A stretch of DNA of 64,000 bases, taken from NCBI GenBank assembly GCA_023374025.1, contig SIJG01000007.1:1283852-1347851 (forward strand), given 5' to 3'. How positions within the stretch are numbered: the stretch's first letter is position 1; the number at the start of each line of letters is the position of its first letter. The DNA is from Heterodera schachtii. Taxonomy: Eukaryota; Nematoda; Chromadorea; Rhabditida; Heteroderidae. The notes under the pieces were generated by a model that saw nothing but the letters and a program-made list of their open reading frames with translations, made no database searches and was not told where the DNA came from. A program made the translations under genes and the position numbers. Shown piece after piece: positions 57,670-64,000 of this stretch.

Positions 57670-59615
57670 CTAATTATCTTTGCATTTCCTTGGAATAACG
57701 AAGGAAATAAGGATGGTGACAAAAGCGATCAGATGACCCGAATAATGGAATTGATCCCTCCAAATGGATAGCAAATGTTCCGCGCTGTATCCGGTAAATT
57801 GGCCTTCGCCATGGAACGGAGAACCTTTGGGAAAAGCAATTAATTAAACACAACTGAACAATGCCAAAAAAGTAATTGTTACCGAGATAAATGAGAAGGA
57901 AAATGTTGACCAAAGTGAAACAGAGACGAACAATGAGAAGCGAAAAATGGTCCTAAAAAGAGACGAAATGGGAAAAAGGGAAAGAAAACGAATGGATTCT
58001 TTTGCTGTTTGGCACACCTTTTTATAACGGTGGTGGCAATTGGCGGGACATTCCTTTGAACGAAGACAAGCGGACAACCAAAGAGAGAGCGCATCGCGAA
58101 GCCATGAAAAAAGAACAATCAAAGCAAAACGGACAAAGCGGAGAGATTAAATAACTAATTAATTAGTTAATTAATTAGTCACTGGTTTCTGAGAAGGCAA
58201 AAAGGCCAAGGGAAAGGAGAACGGCGAGCATTTGAAAATCAAAGCCCTAAAAGAAATTAAAAATTATTCAAAAATCAGTGAGCAAAACGAAGCGAACATG
58301 CAAAGCGGAAGAGACAGCAAAAGTCAGCAAAAGGGAGAAGAGGGAACCCAAGCGGACTTTGGCCCTCCGATAGACATCTTAAGAGACAGTTTAGAGAGGA
58401 ATTGCGACTGAATGGGAAACATTTGTGCAGAAAGAAATGCATCGGCTTGTTCCAATGGACGGCCACTTCAGCCATCGAACGGGGCCATTCGATGGAAGTC
58501 CAACGAGTGATTTCAACGGTCGGATGGCCAGCCAAAACGGCACAAGCGGAGGCCAAATAACAGACAAAGAAATGGGAGAAGCGGAAGGACTGAGCATTTA
58601 AAAAGTGAAGGAAGAGCCAAGGGGACAAATGGGAGGGGAAAAAGTCGGACGAAGGGTCAATCAGACAGGAGGAGAGGGAAAGGAAGAGAAGGGAAGAGAG
58701 GAAGAGCAGAGCAAAGTGGAGGAGACGCTTTAGCAGAGGCTAAAAGGGTAAAAGGACAGCAGACGAAATGCAGAGAAAGGAGCCGAGGAAAAGCCATACG
58801 AAGGGACCGAAGGAACGGACACGACGGAAAGTCCAATCGTCGAATTGAGCGAATTGAATCGGAGGTCCGAACAGAACGGAGCACGGACTGAACACGAAGG
58901 CGAACATCGAACACACTTCTTTTGAGAAAGGGCGAGGAATGCCAACAATTGCCGAGACCAATCGTATGAAACGACCCATCTTCGGCATCAAAGGCCAGGG
59001 AAATCATTTTCATGGTTGCAACCATCAGAGCACCGCGAATCTGTCCGGCAATGGGAGCCCAGGAAATGGCAAATCATGGCAAACACTCACCACAGTGAAA
59101 TCCTCAGCTGAATAAAGCAATTGGCTTAAAAATTAACTGATTATAATGGGGAAATTTGGAAAAAATGACCAAAAAAGGACGAAAAAGATTGTGAATGTTG
59201 AACAAAAAATGCCCTTCTCAGAAATGAGTTGGGACAGAATGACCAAAGTGGCAAAAAAGAAGTAGACGAACAAAGGCACGACCAATTCGGAACGGACGGC
59301 ATTCGACCAGACGAGAGCGAAGCCGAGCAATCCGATGAGCAAATTGGCAACATTCCTTTGGCCTGGGGATAAAACAAAAGAAATTTAAAATCATACAAAA
59401 AAAACGATAATTACAGTAATAAAATTTAAAATTAATTTACGTATTAAAATTGGGATGAGAAACTGTAAAAATGAAGCGACAAAAATGCGCAATAAGAAGA
59501 GATTCAGCGAGCCAATAACTCCGAAAATGCAACGGAGCAGCTGATGAGAAGGGATTTTCTTCAACAGACAAATCAAAATCGTAAAAGTCGGACAAAAGCA
59601 ATTCGTCGTCCCCAT
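57670..59615 (-). CDS. mom-1: Porcupine (MBOAT O-acyltransferase for Wnt)
   Basis: ER membrane enzyme that attaches palmitoleate to a Ser of Wnt proteins, needed for their secretion. Exons: 59441-59615, 59213-59362, 59091-59107, 58959-59040, 58821-58918, 58421-58739, 58298-58377, 58183-58246, 58018-58106, 57883-57952, 57670-57824 (about 432 residues, close to family length). Matches to PORCN run along the whole protein: GALMVATMKMISLAFDAEDG, SVLFGPPIQF, FRFSHFFVCYLASA, IEWPRSMAEVAVHWNKPM, VRLGSLFSLLLTFAVSSALH with the catalytic His, CLRSKECPANCHH. Exon 3 has only 17 bases. The donor at 59212 is GC. No AG acceptor is visible before 58106. A second ATG at 59658 in another frame starts an acidic peptide and could be the true start with an unseen junction. 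Confidence 0.9.
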
Positions 59616-59883
59616 TCAAATCGAAAGGGTAATGGTGAAAAGGCTGAGGAGCATCCATTCTTCTGCTGAAAAATGTCAAAACATAATATGAAGCAAAAAA
59701 TAATTCCAATTTTTTGATTTAAAAACTAAAATTCTTTGTTTATTAAACAAATATATTTTTAATTTCGTCATTTCCCTGCTGCTGTTGTCCTTTTATTTTT
59801 ACCATTTTCAGATACCTACCTCATCTTCTTTTTTTTTTTTGATTTATTTGCCTCTTAAGTGATATTGCATATTTCTCTCAAAA
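59616..59883. promoter_or_regulatory. Divergent promoter region, Porcupine (-) and PINK1 (+)
   Basis: At most 268 bases separate the start codons. AT-rich, with a T run at 59829-59840 and an acceptor-like TTTTTCAGCAG on the minus strand near 59665-59675 that could receive a spliced leader. Confidence 0.45.
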
Positions 59884-62192
59884 ATGTCTGTTCGTCGTAT
59901 AAACAAAATTCTGTTTCGATTTCTTAAGGAGGTTTGTTTATTTGTTTGTTTTACAAATTCTCAGTGAATTAATAATAAATTGCAGCTGATTCTTCCACCT
60001 CGAATTCAAGCATTGACTAAGATTTATCCTGCTCAGAAAGTGTCCTCATATTTGCCTAAGGCAGCGAAACCTGGCAAATCGCCGATGCGCAAAATTCTTA
60101 CTGGGAGCGTACGTGTCAAATTGTTGTTTTTTAAATTTTATTTCCGTAACTTTCAGTTTCGCGCTCTCCGCAACAGAAACCAATTGCTTCGGCCTTTCGT
60201 ATCTTTGCATTCTTATCACATTCGACTGAAAGAATTGGAAAGGGCGCGTGGTTTTCTGTCCGTTCGAGTAACTGAGAAGAGAGATGTGTTGGAACGGGTG
60301 AAGCATTTGTTCGGCACCAATGTTCGCTACAATCGGTCATTGGCAGTCACGGAACTGCCGGATCATTTGGACGGATACGAAATTGGTATTGATGCCCTCC
60401 TCGTTTCTCAATTTTGGTCGGACTTTGAGGTGCCTTCATTGCCAAGGGGTGCAATGGGGCGGTGCACGAGTTGAAACTGCGCGTCGCCGACGGACACTCG
60501 CGGCGCATCGCTTCCCAACCAATGACTTCTCAGAAGGCAAATTCGGCACTTTTAAGTCAAAGCTTAAAGAACGCTTTAAAATTTTAAGGAATTTCCACTC
60601 GCCCTCAAAATAATGTTCAATTACAATTGGGATGACGTGCCTGAACGGGTTTTATGGAAACAAATGGGCACTGAACTGATTCCACTCGTACCATTGCCAA
60701 AGGCCGTTTTGAGAGGGGCGAGAATGGCAAAGTGAGAGAGAATTAAAATTAACTGCCAACATAGACCAATTCCAATTAAAAAAATGCAAGTTTTCAAGAG
60801 TAAAGACACTCCCACGTCCCCACCCCAACATCATCAAAATGTACACCGCCTTCGTCGATCGGATGCCAATTCTCCCCGAAGCGGAGAAACTTTACCCCGA
60901 GGCGTTGCCAAACGCAGCCGAAAACCCTTTGACGTATGAGTTGAAAACGCTTCATTTGGTGATGAAACGGTGAATTCGTCATTTTCAGAACAAAATAATA
61001 ATACACTTTTTTAAGCTATCGAATGACTTTGCATGACTATTTGGAACTGAAGAACGATTACGAGAAAAGAGACCCAATGGTGGGCCGACTTCTGTTCGGA
61101 CAATTGTTGGAAGCTGTTGTCTTTTTACACAAAAACAAAATTTGTCATCGGGTAAAGAGAGAGGGGTAAATTAGAAGGAAATCGAAAAAAATATTTAGGA
61201 TATGAAATCGGACAACATCCTTTTGGACTTTGACAGTGAAGGTGCTTTCTTGGGTATTTTTCTCCATCAAAAGTTTCCTTTTTCAGCTGAAGTGCCACAC
61301 CTCGTCCTCAGCGATTTTGGGACGGCATTTGCAACTGGGAAATGGGCACTTCTCTACAATGACCAAATGATGGACTTGGGTTGGTATTCACTTCAATTTT
61401 AGTCATTTAATTTATTTACTTTTTGGCGGTAATGTCGCGTTGAGAGCACCAGAAATTCGTCGTGTTTCTCCGGGACCAAATACTCTCTTAAACTTGGAGA
61501 TGGCCGACACTTGGGCTGCCGGGACTCTTGCCTACGAAATCTTCACCGGGTAAGTCAGATCGAACTTTCCATAATTTAATTGCAAAAAATACAGACAAAA
61601 TCCTTTCTACGGCATTTTGAGCGGCGAAACTTACGACCAAAAAGATTTGCCGATTCTTCCGCTCCGAATCATTGAGCCAATTCATCGAATTGTCGACGAA
61701 ATGCTTTCGGTCGATCCGGAAAAAACGACCGAAGCCTGCAGTCGCGGCCAATGTCGTCGCTGTTTCATTGCTCCGTTTTGGACATAGCATTCAAACATTT
61801 CTCCGGGAGTGTGGCATCGAATTGGCCAGTTCGACTTTCGATGGCATTTGCTCTCTGATGAATCGTTCCTTCCCACCTAAAGTGAGAGGACCACCAATAA
61901 CTAAGAATCACGCAGTTGTTTCAGATGAAAGATCGGCTGAATGAAAGACTACGACAACTCGCAGAACTCTTCGCGACAGAAACAATTTCTCTGCAGCTCG
62001 CCAAACCATCGGATGTCAGTGCCGCCGAATTGCAGGTACTATCATTTTTTAGGTTAGGATTGTCCAAAATTTAATTCATTTAAGCTTCGAGCGACCTTTC
62101 TCTCACGTTTGGATATCGAAGAGATGCATTCAGCATTGAAATATTTTATTGGACTAGACAATTGCAATGCCTTCGGGGTGAATGCCAATTGA
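59884..62192 (+). CDS. pink-1: PINK1, mitochondrial Ser/Thr kinase
   Basis: Kinase that accumulates on damaged mitochondria and phosphorylates ubiquitin and Parkin. Thirteen exons, about 573 residues: 59884-59931, 59986-60108, 60157-60385, 60430-60536, 60589-60731, 60799-60969, 61016-61151, 61199-61241, 61287-61379, 61426-61549, 61595-61881, 61925-62035, 62085-62192. The N-terminus is basic as in a mitochondrial presequence. Kinase motifs: [12 protein letters not shown] (glycine loop), FPLALKIM (Lys), [29 protein letters not shown] (catalytic loop), [10 protein letters not shown] (DFG), RAPEIRR (APE), [19 protein letters not shown]. The donor at 60537 is GC. The exon starting at 61426 lacks an AG acceptor, and frame is kept in 61595-61881 only if one base is removed from the A6 run at 61720-61725. 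A piece of this gene is copied at 24.75 kb. Confidence 0.92.
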
Positions 62193-62472
62193 ACCTTATT
62201 CAACCATTGATCGCTCAATTTTATTATGAATCTTGCATTTTTACACACACTCAAATAATTTATCCAATAGGTATGTAAATAAAAATTGTAAATATTTTTT
62301 GTTTCAAAAATATAGCAAAAGAAATCAAAAGTTTGTTTTGAAAGCAAAAGAATAGAACGACAAGAAAAGGCTATCTTAATGTTAGGACAATTGAAGAATG
62401 ACTGAGATCTTAGCTTTTGAATTGGGCAAGCGTAGACAATGTTTTTGTGAATGTTAACTTTTGTTAAAATGA

Positions 62473-64000
62473 TCATGGTAAGTGAACGCGCCAACCGATT
62501 ATCTGCTTTTCGAAGCCACAAGTGATAAGATTGTTCAGCGGATGATCGCTGATCCAAGCGCAAGCATTGACCAATCGGTGGTGAAACTGAGACCAAGCAA
62601 AAAATGAGTGAATGGAACAAGAAATACATAAGCAATGAATAGAACAATTATCAAGTATTTTGAAACATAAACTACTAATTGTAAATATTAAGTAGTGTTT
62701 GCCGGTTTCGGGTAGAAACCACGGGAGATTTAATTGAAAAATTGCCCAACTTTAAAAACTTCAATTAAACCGTTGGAATAGGGTTGGGGAATGCCAGTGG
62801 CTACAAATGGACCGGTCCTTCAGTTCTTTCCGCTTACCTTTCCCGCACTCCGTGGAATTCTCGTCTGTTTATTCCCGTTTAGGTCGAACACGGAAATGTT
62901 TCTGTTGTCTTGGGGAATTGCGATCAAATTTTTGTTGTTACAAATTGAAATTCGGTTTGCCTGACAAGTTAAAATGGTGTTTTTTCTTGACATACCCTTT
63001 TCTTTTACCGCGCTGTTTAAACGAATGGCTGAAATTGGGCTGCGCATGTTTCTGAGGTCCCACACTTTCACTGTTCGGTCATCGCTGCCGGACACAATGT
63101 GGTGGAGGGCGGAGAAGGCGACCGATGTAACAAAACTGAAAAAGGTAAACTTATTCTTAAACTGATTGTGAGTCGAGAATAAATCCCACTCATTGTGGCC
63201 CTGAAAAACTGCAACCGAATGGATTGGGTCTCGGAAGTCCCACAAACGGAAAGTAAAGTCTTTGCTGGCCGTTGCAACCAATTTTTGTGATGGATGAGCA
63301 GAACATGAGGTCAGTTCTCGATCATGACCTTAAAGAAAACATTAATTTTCACATTAAAAAAATAAAATCAAGTACTTTATGTCTTCAGTTTTTTAAATAT
63401 GATATTCACCTGATAAACATTTGATGATTTTCCCACTTTCTGCGTCAAATAAATTAGCAGTTCGATCCCACGATGCCGTTATGATCTGATCTCCGCCGAT
63501 CAGCCATTCTCCGGCCATTATGACGTCAGAATGGCCATCCAACAGCGTAATGGGATGAGAAATTTGCTGTGTCGGTTCTTCTGAATTGTAAATGCTTTTT
63601 TAGTTTCGCCCGTTTAGTCGAAAAAATTAAGCCCTCTCGTCTTTGGAGGAAATAAAGTAATGTTCCTTAAATTTTACCATTTTCCTTGTCTTTTCGCCGC
63701 TCCAAAAGTTCATCCAAGTTAACGTTCCAAATGTGTGCCGATCTGTCCCCTCCACAAGTGAGCAACGTCAAATGCTTGCCATAGATGGAAGAAAACACTC
63801 GGTTTGTTTCAGGACGAATAGCCACCGAATTTATGGAACCTTTGTGGCCAGAATAGCTAACCAATGGATGGGAGCCATGGTCGGCAAACCAAATTTTAGA
63901 AGTTTGGTCTGAATTAGTTATGAACATGCTCAAAAGCTGCACAATTCTATTCTTTACCGGCACTTGCACTGGCAATAACATGAGTTGAGTTTCCCACTTG
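62473..64000 (-). CDS. WDR37-like WD40 repeat protein, C-terminal part (5' end outside the window)
   Basis: Beta-propeller protein; WDR37 binds PACS proteins in vertebrates. Exons seen: 63958 to beyond 64000, 63678-63908, 63410-63580, 63190-63328, 63009-63135, 62838-62960, 62473-62586. Repeats match WDR37 one after another: [124 protein letters not shown]. About nine extra residues lie in one blade (63771-63803). Convergent with PINK1, 280 bases between stops. Confidence 0.92.

Noticed and set aside
1..64000. CRISPR arrays, bacterial operons or prophage features
   Set aside because: The sequence is clearly eukaryotic; repeats here are microsatellites, minisatellites and foldback elements without regular spacers.

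Overview
This is eukaryotic DNA from a nematode. The genes are split by many short introns (about 38-60 bases) that mostly end in TTTNAG, the nearest relatives of the encoded proteins include worm families, and one start (dcap-2) sits directly behind a splice acceptor, as expected for spliced-leader trans-splicing. At least eight of roughly 135 introns I could place begin with GC instead of GT. That share is high and resembles what is reported for cyst nematodes (Globodera/Heterodera), so a plant-parasitic tylenchid is my best guess; this is inference, not proof.

Layout. 1-4,681 (-): the N-terminal part of a plexin (signal peptide, sema domain, PSI), running off the left edge. 4.7-12.8 kb: no gene seen, full of G/C homopolymers. 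12.8-15.2 kb (-): CRAL-TRIO/GOLD (SEC14-like) lipid-binding protein. 15.2-18.8 kb: no gene seen, AT-rich. 18.8-23.9 kb (+): CRIP-type LIM protein, then PARP-1. 24.3-29.1 kb: a repeat-rich island with two hAT-like non-autonomous transposons that have perfect 8-bp target duplications, further foldback repeats, a tRNA-derived repeat, and a chimeric coiled-coil locus built from a captured piece of the PINK1 gene (which lies at 61 kb here) plus duplicated cassette exons. 29.1-35.3 kb: compact housekeeping genes: TAP42/alpha4 (+), PHAX (+), DNAJB12/14-like (-), CDPF1 (+). 35.9-37.1 kb (+): a secreted five-repeat cysteine-rich protein. 37.7-39.7 kb (-): CREB3-type bZIP without a membrane anchor. 42.2-46.7 kb: divergent pair of decapping enzyme DCP2 (-) and Elongator subunit ELP5 (+). 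50.6-54.3 kb (+): D2-like dopamine receptor. 54.8-56.9 kb (-): a small secreted Gly/Cys peptide and a Shisa-like membrane protein. 57.7-62.2 kb: divergent pair of Porcupine (-) and PINK1 (+). 62.5-64 kb (-): C-terminal part of WDR37.

Two compartments alternate. Gene-poor stretches (4-18 kb, 35-57 kb) carry G or C runs up to 19 bases; the 18.8-35 kb and 57.7-64 kb stretches are gene-dense and nearly free of them. Several neighbours share short divergent promoters (DNAJ/CDPF1, DCP2/ELP5, Porcupine/PINK1), and TAP42 with PHAX may form an operon. The genes do not form one pathway; they cover signalling (plexin, Porcupine, dopamine receptor), RNA metabolism (PHAX, DCP2), tRNA modification (ELP5), DNA damage (PARP-1), mitochondrial quality control (PINK1) and proteostasis (DNAJ). 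Two genes need a one-base correction in an A run to keep their frame, which points to residual assembly indels. Exon coordinates were derived by eye from splice consensus plus frame continuity.
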